Shown here piece by piece: positions 1-10,706 of a stretch of 64,000 nt of DNA. A program made the position numbers and the translations under genes. The notes under the pieces are model-generated. The model had not been told where the DNA came from, did no database searches, and saw nothing but the letters and a program-made list of their open reading frames with translations. Source of the DNA: Cladobotryum mycophilum (lineage: Eukaryota > Ascomycota > Sordariomycetes > Hypocreales > Hypocreaceae). The stretch spans positions 4,712,001 through 4,776,000 of the forward strand of contig CM071591.1 in NCBI GenBank assembly GCA_036429605.1, given 5' to 3'. Position 1 is the stretch's first letter; each line of letters begins with the position of its first letter.

Positions 1-408
1 GGCGAACTGAAACTTGTAAATCTCCCTCTTCCAGTCGTACACCGTCACCTTGCAGCTGACGCCCTCCTTCTTCTTCCTCGTCTTCTTGTTCGTGCCGTAC
101 TGGCACTTCGGGTCGTTTGTGGTGGTCTGGTTCAGGTGCGAGTTGAGCGTGCCGTAGAACTTGGTGCCGGAGCTCCACCAGAGGTTGACGCCGGCGTGGA
201 CGACTTTCGAGGTGTTTTTAAACAGAAAGTAGATGTCGAATGCGTAGTCGTAGACCTTGGGGTTGCGGCCAAAGTCCACGGTGAAGGTGATGTTTCTGAT
301 TTTGTGGTCGGTCTCGTTAACGGTGGCTGAGTTGTATGTCCTTTCGATGGTGGCGGCGAGGTAGGCCGCTGGTGCCAGGGCACCGAGAATAAGGGTTGAG
401 AACTTCAT
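1..408 (-). CDS. Partial secreted protein of unknown function
   Basis: Open frame of 136 codons without a stop; it begins at the ATG at 406-408 and runs off the left edge, so the C-terminus is missing. The N-terminus (MKFSTLILGALAPAAYLAA) is a clear signal peptide: a lysine followed by a hydrophobic core ending in small residues. The mature part has several N-glycosylation sequons (NET, NIT, NTS, NQT), two cysteines, a WW pair near residue 82 and a lysine-rich stretch near residue 117. This suits an extracellular beta-rich protein, but I do not recognise the family. A TATA tract about 125 bp upstream fits a strongly expressed secreted product. Alternatives such as a cell-wall protein or small effector cannot be separated without the missing part. 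Confidence 0.72.
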   Translation of the reverse strand, partial: MKFSTLILGALAPAAYLAATIERTYNSATVNETDHKIRNITFTVDFGRNPKVYDYAFDIYFLFKNTSKVVHAGVNLWWSSGTKFYGTLNSHLNQTTTNDPKCQYGTNKKTRKKKEGVSCKVTVYDWKREIYKFQFA

Positions 409-531
409 TTTTTGATACCTAGGTACAGTGCAATGTTGTTGTTGTTGCCGTTGTTTAATGGGTGATGGAAAAAGAGATGAAGGCAATGATGAGATTTGTG
501 ATTGAGTATTGTTTACAAGTATGGGCTCTAG

Positions 532-543
532 TATATATATATA
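532..543 (-). promoter_or_regulatory. TATA-type promoter element of the partial secreted-protein gene
   Basis: A run of six TA dinucleotides lies about 125 bp upstream of the ATG at 408, a normal core-promoter distance. The assignment rests on sequence and position only. Confidence 0.45.
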
Positions 544-1974
544 CATGTTCTTTTATACCATCGATGGAAAGAGTTTACATTTACACGTCCCATTAGACTT
601 TGAATGGACTCTTCTAAACCTTGGAGAACATAGTTTAGAGCAACAGTAGAAAAGCCAAGTTTGCAGAGATATAGGGTATGAAGGCTATTCCTCTGGGACT
701 GCGTTGAAGTATAAGCTCAAATGAGCAGCAACTTGCTGGTTTTAACTTTGACTTCACTACTACAGTTGAATGACAAAAGTCTAAGCTCACTCTACCTAAT
801 GTTACTGTGGATATGGGCGTAGAACTTTTTCACCTGATTGTACCTTTGAAACAATCTACTAATGAATGGCTCTTTTTGTAAACAAAGCTTAAATTCCAAG
901 GAGCTTGGTTATATCATTGATCAGTCTCCTCGATGAAAGTACGGACCCTCTGTCACCCACCCCCGCTGGACATTTGAGCCACAATACCGAGTCGAAGATA
1001 TTGCACATTTTGTGGGAAAGGTTTATGCAAAGGGCCCCTGATGCAACAAATGTCTCTATAAAGTCCTTTAGTTTCACAGCCACATATGTACATGTACTAC
1101 CACATTCGCCACTGTTGCTCATAACACCAAGCAAGCGCCAACCTCTCGTCGCCCGTCGCCCGTCGCCCGTCGCGATGGGGTCGGATAACGTCCAACAAGC
1201 GACTCAAATATCGCCGGGTCTGGAAATCCCGTCTTGTTTGCTTCACCCGGTTGCTTGTTGGTACAAGTACGAAACTTGCTTTAAGAGAATGTTAGCATGC
1301 CTTAGCATCATGCACCTATTACCCGGTGCATTCCTCGGTAATTACTACCTAGTAGCTATCACACATATGTTTGTTTGTTCGTTGCCCCGGACGGACGGCC
1401 CTGAACCAAAGGCTGGCAAACAAACAAACCTACTCCGTATGATCTCCCCCCGCCGAGACTAACCATGACTGTCGTGGGCTTTGAGGCTCAAAGGAACTTG
1501 GACCAAGTCGCTTATGCACAGTCGCGATGGATGCATGAGGCTTGTGAGAGCTTTACGAGCTATCCATGACAACATTCCTGTGGCATCCAAACCAAAGGAG
1601 CGTTGGTTACACCATCAACATGGAGAGATTCACAGCAGACACAAGAGTCAAAGCCGCAACAAAGGCAAAGCAGAGAAAAGCAAAAGGCAAAAATGGTGGT
1701 AGAAAACTCTATTAGGTTACTAGATCATCATCGACTTGACGCTCATTAGATATTGCTGCCCCATGGAAAGCTCATTGTTTGTGTCGACAAGGTATTCTAG
1801 ATTTTGCCTACGCCGTGGTGAAAATCAACACAACCCACATCAGCTCCTATACAATAGCAAAATCGTAGGCTTCTTCCCCCCAAAAAAAATAAGACAAAAA
1901 AGCAATATGGCATTATTTGTGGGTGTTTATTGATTAAGATAGGTCAGGGATGGAAAGCGAGAAAGAAAAGAAGC
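544..1974. other. Intergenic region
   Basis: No convincing gene. Open frames here lack ATG starts or good protein character. It holds one copy of the recurrent nonamer TACTCCGTA (1431-1439) and a short GCCCGTC direct repeat near 1150-1172. Confidence 0.5.
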
Positions 1975-2599
1975 TTATTGGGATTTACTTTTGCCTCCGT
2001 CGTAATAGTGCGCCATCTGGAGACCAGCTCTGCGGAAGCCGCACTTGACGTAGAAACCCTCGTTGGCGTCGCTGCAGTCGAGGATGCACTTGTAGCAGCC
2101 AACCTTCTCGGCGACGTAGTCGAGGGATTGGATGAGGCGGAGGCCGAGCTTCTTGCCCTGCTGATCTTTTGCGACGGCAATGTCTTCGATGTGGCCAACT
2201 TTGCCCAGGCTGTGAATACTGTAGGCGAGAAAGAAGTTGAACAGATTAGCCCGTGTTCAATTTGAGTGTGAATGGGTGACGGGGCTGTGTAGGAAGAACA
2301 TACAACTTGTGCTCCACGATCAGAGCACCTGTAGCCACAACGGGCTTCTCTGTTCTCGAAGGGTCCTCAATGACAATAATGTAGTAATCCTGCTGTGCCG
2401 CCATTTTATCGTACTGCTCCCCAAAGGACTCCTCGGTAATCTCGCCGACAGTGGTCAGGACGCGAAGGCACTCGAGGAAGCCAGAATCGTAGTCGGAGCG
2501 GCGGAGGGCTCGCAGCTTGTAGCCCTCGGGGAGCTTGGCGGCAACCTCTGGGGAGATGAGGTCGTCGGCGAAGAGACCGTTGACGGGCATGGCGTGCAT
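1975..2599 (-). CDS. GNA1: Glucosamine-6-phosphate N-acetyltransferase (GNAT family)
   Basis: Two exons, 2304-2599 and 1975-2218, with an 85-bp intron (GTATGT...CTACAG) give 179 residues, the usual size for this enzyme. It transfers acetyl from acetyl-CoA to glucosamine 6-phosphate, a step towards UDP-GlcNAc and so chitin and glycosylation precursors in the cytosol. The splice joins HK to FIHSLGKVGHIEDIAV, the conserved core strand and helix of eukaryotic GNA1. It is followed by the acetyl-CoA pyrophosphate-binding segment DQQGKKLG and a C-terminal block with LDCSDANEGFYVKCGF. The N-terminus has the LPEGYKLRALRRSDYD segment seen in fungal homologues. The first ATG at 2599 is used; an in-frame ATG three codons later is also possible. 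An essential housekeeping gene, intact here. Confidence 0.93.
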
Positions 2600-4637
2600 T
2601 GTGACGGGGGAGGGTGGATTGAGAAGCGAGCGGGTGGATTGGTCGTTGTTGATGGAGGGAGAGGCTGAGGTCGAGGTCGATTGATGATGATGACGATAAG
2701 GCGAGTTAGATAGATGGCGAATGGAAAACGGTGAGAGGGGGAAGATGGATAATTAAGTAGCAGCAGCTAAAAAGAAGTGATGACGATTTGTTGAGTCCCA
2801 AGTTCTAGTTGGAGTGGTTCAGTTCAGACGAGAGACCAAGTCTGAGTCCAGCTCCAAGCCCAGCTCAGTTCGGTTCGGTCCAGTCCAATCCAGGGCCAAA
2901 ACAAAGAAACGGGACTGGATGGATGGTGGAGACGCTGAATACGATGTGTGGATTGGATTGGATTGGAGCCAGGGATCCAGGGATGGATGCTCTGGCGAGG
3001 CTGATGCTGCCGCCGCATTCGGGGGCCTGCATAAGTGCAAAGCTTCCACTGGATTGGAAGCCCCAGGGTCTCCAATGGATGGAGGCCAAGTTCCAGCACT
3101 GTCTCACAGCGGCTCTAGCACAAGGACATGCCCTGTAACCGCTGTTGCATCGCCACTACGGAGTACACATCGCTGTAAAAAGGTACAAGTACAAGTAGAA
3201 CGACCCAAGCCCCCCCCCCCTGAAAAAGATATGGATCTTTTGATTGGAGACGAGTCCATTGGTGGGCCCCGAGCTCGGATCAGTAGATGATCCGCTACGC
3301 TGCGCCTCCACCTTCTAGAGCCACTAAAAGCGGGCAAAGCGCCCACGCCGTTTGAGGGGTTTCGTTTTTGCTTCTTCCATCACCCGCGGATGGGATGGTT
3401 TGGGTTGGGCTCCCGCCTCCAAGCCATCCATCCAAGCCATTTGTGGCACTAAATCCCATCATGTGTGTTTATTCTTAGAAATACGATGATGGTGAGAGTG
3501 AAAATGGGGAAAGGATTTCTTTTTGAGGTGAGCATCATCATCATCATCAGCATCGATTCCGTATGGATCGTTACTAACAACCATCGGCTGTAGTGCGTGG
3601 AATTCACCCATTCACATCTACTAGGGCAACATGTTTACTCGGGTGGAGAGTCATCCAACCTCACCTCTCATCCGCACGTTGGATGACAGGCCCAACTTCA
3701 ACCATCGTTGGCGTCCTGGACAGGCCGGAGGCTGTTTGCTGCCTCGCCAAATCCGAGCCACTACATTACAACAAGCCCGGACTGGGTTAAGAGGGCATCA
3801 GACAATGTCTTCTTCCGTCCACCATGGAGTATCCAACAGTTGACGTGTGTTTGCTGTCTCCAACGGCATTCATGCCGGGCCACATGAAGAGGAACAAGGC
3901 ACTACTAGCCTGTTCTTTCTTTGATGTCTTCTCACGCCCCTCCAATGACTGATTATTCAGTATCGTTGCGAGTCCCCCTCCATCGTCCCTTTGGACATCA
4001 CTTGTCAGCTCATCCTACCATCAACCGATGGGCATGACCAATCATTTTCCTTTCAACATTCCATGATTCGCCGCTGATTCATTCCAACAACCTTGCTCAG
4101 TGGCAGACAGAATGTCGCAGTCAGCTAGGCATGGGCGGCATCATGATTGGCAAGCATTTTACGACCCTTTCTTTATTTATCCCTTACATGGCATGTAGAG
4201 ACTGCCTGCCTTTGTCCTTCTTATAAGATTTACAGATAATGATGTTTGGAAACCCTATCAGTAGAACGAGGACGAACGGTCCCGCCATGCTGTATGAGGG
4301 ATAAATTAAGATAAGGAGCTGGAGGTGTAGGAGGAAATGGTTGGTTGTGTATGTAGAACACGGTAATTTGGCCACCATGGAATACATTGAGAATACTAGA
4401 CAACAAAATGATTAAACGAGCTTTCTGTGAACACCTGTGAATTGTTTAGGGCATAGATAGTTGAACCCTACAAGCTTTCTCATATGGTTATTTTCTGCTA
4501 TCCAAGTTTTGCTTGCAAATAATTCATGCAATCTAGAATGGCTGACAACCTCTTTAATAATCTATGACAAATGTCAGATGCTAGAATACAATATATAGAT
4601 CCACTGTGAATGGTCGCATCTAATGCTCTACATGCCC
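2600..4637. other. Long intergenic region
   Basis: Overlapping open frames on both strands at 2.8-3.3 kb are shadows of a GGATTGGATT/CCAGTC-rich repetitive stretch. There is a long C homopolymer near 3211-3222, a TACGGAGTA copy at 3157-3165 and an ATC/ATG triplet run near 3535-3550. No gene is supported. Confidence 0.5.
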
Positions 4638-5541
4638 TTACAAACCCTCGTCGAATATGCCTCGCAACTGAGGAAACCGACCACATAGTCTCAGGCATGC
4701 CTCCGTCCTCTTCTCCAACATGGACCGGTTGCGCTGATCGATTGTAACCCCCGCGATGTTATATCCAATGCCCGTAGCCCAGGAGCCCACAAATAGAGGA
4801 ACTGTCAAGGGGCTAGCCGCTCCTAGGGTCGCGACGGTGATGATGCCGCTTGCAGCTCCTACCCACCAGCAATTGAGAGATCCCTTACTGGCCTCTTGAG
4901 CCCTGGCGGAGAAAACCTGTTTGGTTCTAAGCTGATTGAAGATGTCGAGGAGGGCCTTGGACTTTTTGGCTGCGCGTGGTCCTGTGGTGAGGAGCCCTAG
5001 GATGATGGCGAAATCCACATCGTTCCAGGACATGTTGATGTAGTCCCAATCATGTCGAAGAGAGTCAAAGTCTAGACAATAATCCCATGTCAACTTCCAT
5101 AAAACAACCTGATGGGAGAAAAAACAAGAAGGGAAGATTCAGAAATTTTAAGCACAACTTACATTGATCGCATCTATCTATGGGGTTAACGCCATCTTCA
5201 TCAACGACCCCGAGAACCTCAACTCCTCTGATAGCGAGCACTTCCCGCTCAGTCCAAGCGATTCCATTATAGGCTTCGCATTTGCCACGAATATCCCAGT
5301 AGTGTCCCGCAGTCAGCTTTTCCAGAACCGTCATACGTCGGGACTCCCATATCGATCTCTCGACGAGGCAGAAGGAAAGATGTGTGAAAAAGGTCAAAGA
5401 GCTCGACATGGGGGGATGGAGGAGGTGTCGTGGCTCTGCCAATGAGATGATGACATGGAAGAGGTATCGTCGGCGATGGAAGATTTCTTGATCGATCCAT
5501 AGTAATGTACAGGTGGTGTTCTCACAAGGATTCCATACCAT
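4638..5541 (-). CDS. Hypothetical protein, exon structure unresolved
   Basis: Two adjacent coding-like frames. The upstream one contains MTVLEKLTAGHYWDIRGK (near 5345-5295) and reads to a strong donor GTAAGT at about 5162. The downstream one starts after an acceptor at about 5110 with VVLWKLTWDYCLDFDSL, runs to the stop at 4638, and holds a glycine/alanine-rich hydrophobic stretch (about 35 residues) resembling a membrane segment. The obvious 52-bp intron does not keep the frame (phase 1 into phase 0). An extra small intron ending at the CCCATAG near 5178, with a weak GTTGAG donor, would fix it; otherwise there is an indel or the gene is decaying. The family is not recognised. Confidence 0.4.
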
Positions 5542-5610
5542 TGCTTGGTTGTAAAGGATCGCCTAGGTTCGGTTCGTGGGCATTCGTCTGCGCTATGGTC
5601 TGGATGTTCT

Positions 5611-6111
5611 CTAGTGATTAGAACCTGGGCAAGGCTTTTTTATGGGGGGTAAATGGTACAAACTGCTTTCTGGGTCGATAATGCTCGCCACCCGTTTCAA
5701 ATACTCGGCTACACCCCTTCTGCTTATTTGCAAAGCAGTGATTACTCGGTTCCAACTCGTAGCGAGCAGCCTACTCAGTCGTGCAGTGGTGGCATTGAGG
5801 GCATGACTGACAACCCAGTCCTCTTTTTCATCGATATTCATGGTACTCGCTCCGGCCATGACAGGCTTGGTAGATTTCTTGATCCATGATGGAACACTAT
5901 TCCATGCTCTGTTCACCGCATCGTCAATGCCGTCCTTTACATCGAATGCAAGAGCCGTGAGCCATGCCAGGACTGGAACGACACAGAGATCCCTCCAGAT
6001 GCGCAGCCTCTCTGGACAGAGAATGAATGTAGTGGCCACGATGGAGACGCAGATGACAGCCCGTTGCTTTGTGACGACCCCTTGGTCGGGTTTGGGTTTG
6101 GGAGTGGCCAT
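5611..6111 (-). CDS. Small hypothetical protein with hydrophobic N-terminal half
   Basis: A 166-residue open frame starting at the ATG at 6111; the frame extends upstream only to a TTG. After a basic N-terminus rich in lysine and proline come two hydrophobic stretches (AVICVSIVATTFIL and LCVVPVLAWLTALAF), then a soluble, mostly helical C-terminal half. It lies head to tail with the unresolved hypothetical gene downstream, 70 bp away, and could be the 5' part of the same transcription unit. I do not recognise the family; a lineage-restricted membrane-associated protein is the most I can say. Confidence 0.4.
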   Translation of the reverse strand: MATPKPKPDQGVVTKQRAVICVSIVATTFILCPERLRIWRDLCVVPVLAWLTALAFDVKDGIDDAVNRAWNSVPSWIKKSTKPVMAGASTMNIDEKEDWVVSHALNATTARLSRLLATSWNRVITALQISRRGVAEYLKRVASIIDPESSLYHLPPIKKPCPGSNH

Positions 6112-6821
6112 AGTCAAGGCAAGTCGGACAATGATGATGGTAGTTTGATGCCGTAGTACCAGGCTCGAGCCCTCGACAAAAAGGTACCATGAAGGAAATA
6201 GTTAAGTATAAAAGTTAAACCTTCTCAAAGCATCCTATGAGTGAGCGCGGGGGAGCTGGCTATTTTAGAGTGCAAGTCTCAACACTGAGCCACGATCTGC
6301 TCATTGGCCTAGCACGAAACCTAGGCAGAATCTAGTCATGGTTGAAGGAGCATACTGCACTCGCCACTGAGGTCTGATAATGCGGGCCATTATGCGACCT
6401 GAACGAGGCAACCAAACAATGGCAGCTGAATCATTTCGTCTTTCCAATCAGGCTCGCTTAGAGCAAGCCTCGGGCTGTGTAATAGCGAAGCCCTGGTTAT
6501 GGTGGTGGCATTGCGGATACGCCATTCCCCTAAAACGAATTTTCAGTAGGACATATAATTATATAATTATAAGTAGAATGCAAGTAGTATTTTCTTTGCT
6601 TTATATTTTAAGAGATTTGTCTCTAGTTAGTGGGCCAACAAAAACCGAGGCCATAGAGGTGTTGAGAAATCAGTCTAGCAATGCGAGACGGGGACTGATG
6701 AAGGATCCCATGCAGCTAACACTGCCTGACGATGTGGAGGGCCGCACTTTCTAACAATACCATTTATTGCAGCTTGTTGGAATGCCTTCCAATGCTGCCT
6801 ATGCCGTTAATGCTTCCGTTG
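6112..6821. other. Intergenic region
   Basis: Nothing gene-like. It includes an AT-rich palindromic patch near 6550-6572 (ATATAATTATATAATTATA). Confidence 0.45.
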
Positions 6822-7956
6822 TTACAACAGATCCATTAGTCCGTCAGCCACATTGTCCATATTGGTGCCAAAGTACTTTGGAGCAGTCTGCAGACCATCT
6901 GTTAACCCTTGACTCAAGCACATTGCTAGGGTAAAATTCGCCCTCGAGAAACGTACCTGCAGATATAGTACGCCATCTTCGAGAGCACATTCGTTATAAG
7001 ACTGGTGCCGCATCTGTCCCTCGTCGACGATGCGGAACACCACAGTTGCTTTACTCACAGCCTCGACGAATCCCTCTCTCAGCATGTCGTCCTCGCCAAA
7101 GTGAAGATATTGCAATGTCTTGGTCAATGCTTCCATGTACATTTTTACAAAAGAGCCAAGGTTCCTCTCCCAGCCGCTTGGTGAGTCGGGATCAGCCTTT
7201 AGTTTGGCAAACGTCTCCTCAAAGCATGGCTCCAGCCGCATTTCTGTTTGAAGTATTTCATCTAGCCTCTTGCGCACGTCTTCGATTGTGGCTTGGTAGT
7301 CCTTTGAGATGGATATGCGAGCGTAGTAGCTCATGGGTATGCGAGATGGTGTCGGTGCGGAGTTGAGCGCCGCCTCCAACTTTTCGAGCTCGAGGGCGTC
7401 GAGGGTGAGGGTACCAAACTGGCCTTCTGCAAAGAGAATGACGAGCTGTCCTGAAGAGGAGACGCTACATCCGCAGTATGGGAAACTTCCTTCAACGTCG
7501 AGATCGATGGTGATGCTATGGTCGAAGCAGATGGCGTTGATCTCCTCCAAGACCTGGTCACCCTGTCGGTCAATCAAGTGCTTGATATGATACAATGCAC
7601 CCTCGATGTAACTAAACGATAACTCATCAGCATAGGATCCTAACCCCCAAAATATTGTGCGACCAATAGAACGAACTTTTGAATCACATCACCGAACGAA
7701 CTCTTCGCGTAGTCATTGTACGCAGCAGCATATGCATAAAGCTGCAGGGCATCAATGTTGACGGTCCAGGCTGTGCCGAGCATGCCTGAGAGTCCCGCTT
7801 CGAAGTCGGCTCGGTTGTTTTCCCAAGCATCTCGTACTGGATGAGGACGGGTTGTTAGTAACCGTATATCGTATATTCAGGGGATGGAGATCAAAGCTAC
7901 TGACGATTTTTGCGGGCTGGAAGGGTCATCCGTTCTGCAGGTGGGAGGCGGCCCAT
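6822..7956 (-). CDS. Hypothetical protein, four exons, 310 residues
   Basis: Exons 7905-7956, 7677-7836, 6957-7611 and 6822-6887 join with introns of 68, 65 and 69 bp in consistent phase. The start is MGRLPPAERMTLPARKNR; the second exon gives a helical stretch (LQLYAYAAAYNDYAKSSFGD) continuing into YIEGALYHIKHLIDRQGDQ. The central part looks alpha/beta, with a repeating aliphatic pattern and a Cys-x-Cys pair (PYCGCSVS). The last intron is chosen so that the protein ends TAPKYFGTNMDNVADGLMDLL; an alternative acceptor 11 bp earlier shifts the frame and ends sooner. No motif I can name. The regular splicing argues that it is a real expressed gene. Confidence 0.62.
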
Positions 7957-8861
7957 GTTGACTGATGATTTGGAGATGGATGACGGTATTGTTCTGGATA
8001 TCTAAAGATAAAACCGTGCAGTGGTTGCTTTGTGGCTTTATATGCTCCTCTTCACGATTCGATGCCATCTTCAGCTTTCAGCTTCAGGCCTTGGCCGCCT
8101 TTCGTTGCAGCAGAGTCCTGACGCTATTGACGCCCTATCGCTAGTAGTTCTGAATATTTTGAAGAGGCATCAGACTATGCATAAAATAGTCGGGCCATGT
8201 TGAACGAAGCAATCTCTTTTATTAGAGACAGATATGGATAGATAGATGGACGCATTAGATGAAAGAGGTGGAATCTTTAGATGCAGAGTTGCCCCTCCCC
8301 CACATTAACAGTGACCACTGGCAGGAGCCCTGGAGGCTTCAATCAACCCCGCCATAGACGATGCTAGTTGGTGTTATGGCAGCTCCAGCTTCTATAGTGC
8401 CCTAGACTAAGCAACCCATAATGGACCATTGGTGTTCATAAAGATAAAGACGCAATTTTACTTCATAACGATGCTCATTCATAGGGAAAGCTTTCTGCCG
8501 TCAATTCAAAGCCTTACTCTGACACTTGTTTTATTTAGGCTCCACTCCAGGAGATATCCCCCTTCTGGGCCAAATGCACGTAACCATCAACAAACATCAA
8601 CCCCTTCAACCACCCCGATCGACCTCTACCGACAGGAACATCCATGTTCCAGGCGACATCCCTTGAGGCACCCCACCACATCCTGCACTATGATGCACAT
8701 ACCCCGAACGGCTTTTAAATGGAATAACACCTCTTTTATTCATGGTAATAGGGGAAGAAGTCTTGGTTAGTAAAAAGCGTTGAGCATTGAGCACAAGGAG
8801 CAAGGGGAGAAGAAAGACAGGTCGGCATTATTATGGCCACAGAAAGGAGAGAATCAAACAT
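7957..8861. other. Intergenic region
   Basis: No supported gene; short frames here lack introns or recognisable protein character. Confidence 0.45.
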
Positions 8862-9645
8862 CTACCAGTCCACCCATCCGTCTCTTACAGCCTCTTGGTA
8901 GTTCTTGTACTGCCTTATTATATGGCTAACACTGTGTTTGACTAACTTTTCCGCATACTCGATGCTTGGTTCTAGGTAAACTTGCTCCAGATCAATCATC
9001 ATCATCTTATCACCGACCACATGGAAATTAGCAATCCTCAGGTCGCCTTGCGAGAAGCCTGAGTGTGCTAGCGTGGCTATGGCTTGTCGCAGCATCTCTC
9101 CTATAACAGGGACAGCTTCTGGGCTGGTTTCCTCTGTTTCGCAAATATTCAAACCGCCAATGTCAGACATTACGTGGCTTCGTATGCCCTGGTAGTACGC
9201 GATCCCGTAATGGCAGGGGATGAGTACACCCTGAAGAGATTGCAGAGCCTTGTAGTTTGCCAGTTCCAGATCAAACTCCTCCTCCCACCTAGGCTTTTGG
9301 GTTTTCAGCACAATCGCCGAGGGTAGAAACCACTCTGGAAACCATCGCCGAATGAACGCCTGTATGGGCTTGGGGAGCAAGGCAGTCAAGGCTGTCACAA
9401 ATCGGGAAACGGTCGAGGGCTGGATCGTTAATAAACGGACGTTGGGGTGTTCTCGGTCAGCAATTCTCCCCGTTGCTGTGATGGACCGCGTGCCAAACCG
9501 GAAGTTCTAATAGGTTGATTGAAATGTCAGCAACCGTCCAAAAGGCAAGAGAAATGAGCGAGCCGGAAAGACATACTACTGTCTCTGTACGCAGAGTAAA
9601 CTGTTGTAATCGCCGTCGATGAAGTCCTGGTGGAATAGAGGCCAT
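8862..9645 (-). CDS. Small protein-kinase-like/phosphotransferase-fold protein
   Basis: Two exons (9577-9645 and 8862-9506; 70-bp intron, GTATGT...TTAG) encode 237 residues. Kinase-fold landmarks are visible: an IVLKTQ strand with a candidate ATP-binding lysine near residue 91, a catalytic-loop-like QGDLRIANF (Asp near residue 178, Asn five residues on), and IDLE near residue 195 in place of DFG. The segment between them (LIPCHYGIAYYQGI) resembles the hinge of fungal kinase-like and aminoglycoside-phosphotransferase-like proteins. At 237 residues it lacks a full kinase C-lobe, which is common for these fungal pseudokinase-like families. Serine replaces the usual His before the loop (SQGD), so activity is uncertain. 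The substrate is unknown. Confidence 0.65.
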
Positions 9646-10706
9646 GAGGAAGAAGAATTAGTGATGGGTAGAGAAGCTCTAGTGTTGTATTATAGAATCG
9701 TGGTCTGTATAATGAGCACCGGGGGGACGTTTATCAATCTAGAGAGCACGACGAGAGGAAGAAGACAAAAAAGATGAAGATGGAGGAAGAAGGGGAAGTT
9801 GGCGACTTGTTGGTTTAAAACTAACTTGTAGGTACTTAGTTGGTGTTTTGCATCATCTACATGTTTGCAACCAATTAAAAGACAATGATAAAACCCCCTT
9901 TTACTGGATAGTAGCGATAGTGCCCCCCTGTAGCTGCAGCCTGCAGGCACCCGAGCACACACCCCCTGTCAGCATCTATTTAGTGCCCGGTGTCGCGTGA
10001 AATGCTACCTACCTACCTATAAGTAAGGTACGATGTATAGTAGGTAACTAATAACGACTCGAGAAATTAGCAGAATGGAACATATACAAGAGAAATAGAA
10101 GAATATAAGAGGCACAGACAGACACAGGAGGAACAGACAGAAACGAAGAGACACAATAGCCTACCATGTCCAGTGTTCTAGTATTTATTTTCGCCCCCCC
10201 TTGCCGTGCCACCGGAATGCCGAATCGGTTAACTCTTTATACGGTAAATAGATTCGTATCTGTCACAAAAAACAAAACTGTTAATTGCGAAGCAGCAATT
10301 AACCCTAATAGACTGTTGCAGCACTAATCTGTTTATCTTTTCTTATGTCTCTTTGTAGGCTCTAATCCGGCATTAGTTGCTGTCTTTCCGCGTTGCCTGC
10401 CTAAGCCTAGCCATGGAGACGTGTTGGTCGGACCAGCACTTGAGCGAATAAAACGAATCTCTGGCTGCCAACGACTTGAATTGGGCGGCTACAAAGGCAT
10501 AGGCTATGCAGACAGGTCAGGCAGGAACGGCACGGGAGTTCAGGCAACCGTGACGGAAGAAGCAGCTAGAAGGTTGGAAGGCTAGAAGGGCGAGGAGTTG
10601 GAAGTCAACGTCCTTTAAAGACGGTTGACCTGGCCTACACAACCCTAGAAGCAATAGGGTTGGGCCAAGTCATACAGCCTTGTTAACACCATCATCTACA
10701 TCCACC
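9646..10706. other. Intergenic region with possible mobile-element remnant
   Basis: No coding potential. The stretch 10.0-10.7 kb has a different texture from its surroundings (purine-rich, then a hairpin at 10280-10303, ending TGTTAACA near 10681), suggesting a decayed insertion or solo LTR. No matching second terminus was identified, so this stays an inference. Confidence 0.3.
10280..10303. repeat. Perfect 9-bp inverted repeat (hairpin)
   Basis: GTTAATTGC at 10280-10288 and its exact complement GCAATTAAC at 10295-10303 are separated by six bases. It could form a hairpin; role unknown. Confidence 0.7.

Noticed and set aside
905..1462. 185-codon plus-strand frame
   Set aside because: Starts only at TTG, has no recognisable protein character, and part is repetitive GTCGCCC sequence.
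2809..3346. Overlapping frames on both strands
   Set aside because: Low-complexity repeat shadows; all six frames are partly open, which reflects composition rather than genes.
5164..5445. Plus-strand frame antisense to the hypothetical gene
   Set aside because: The minus-strand protein reads better and has splice signals.
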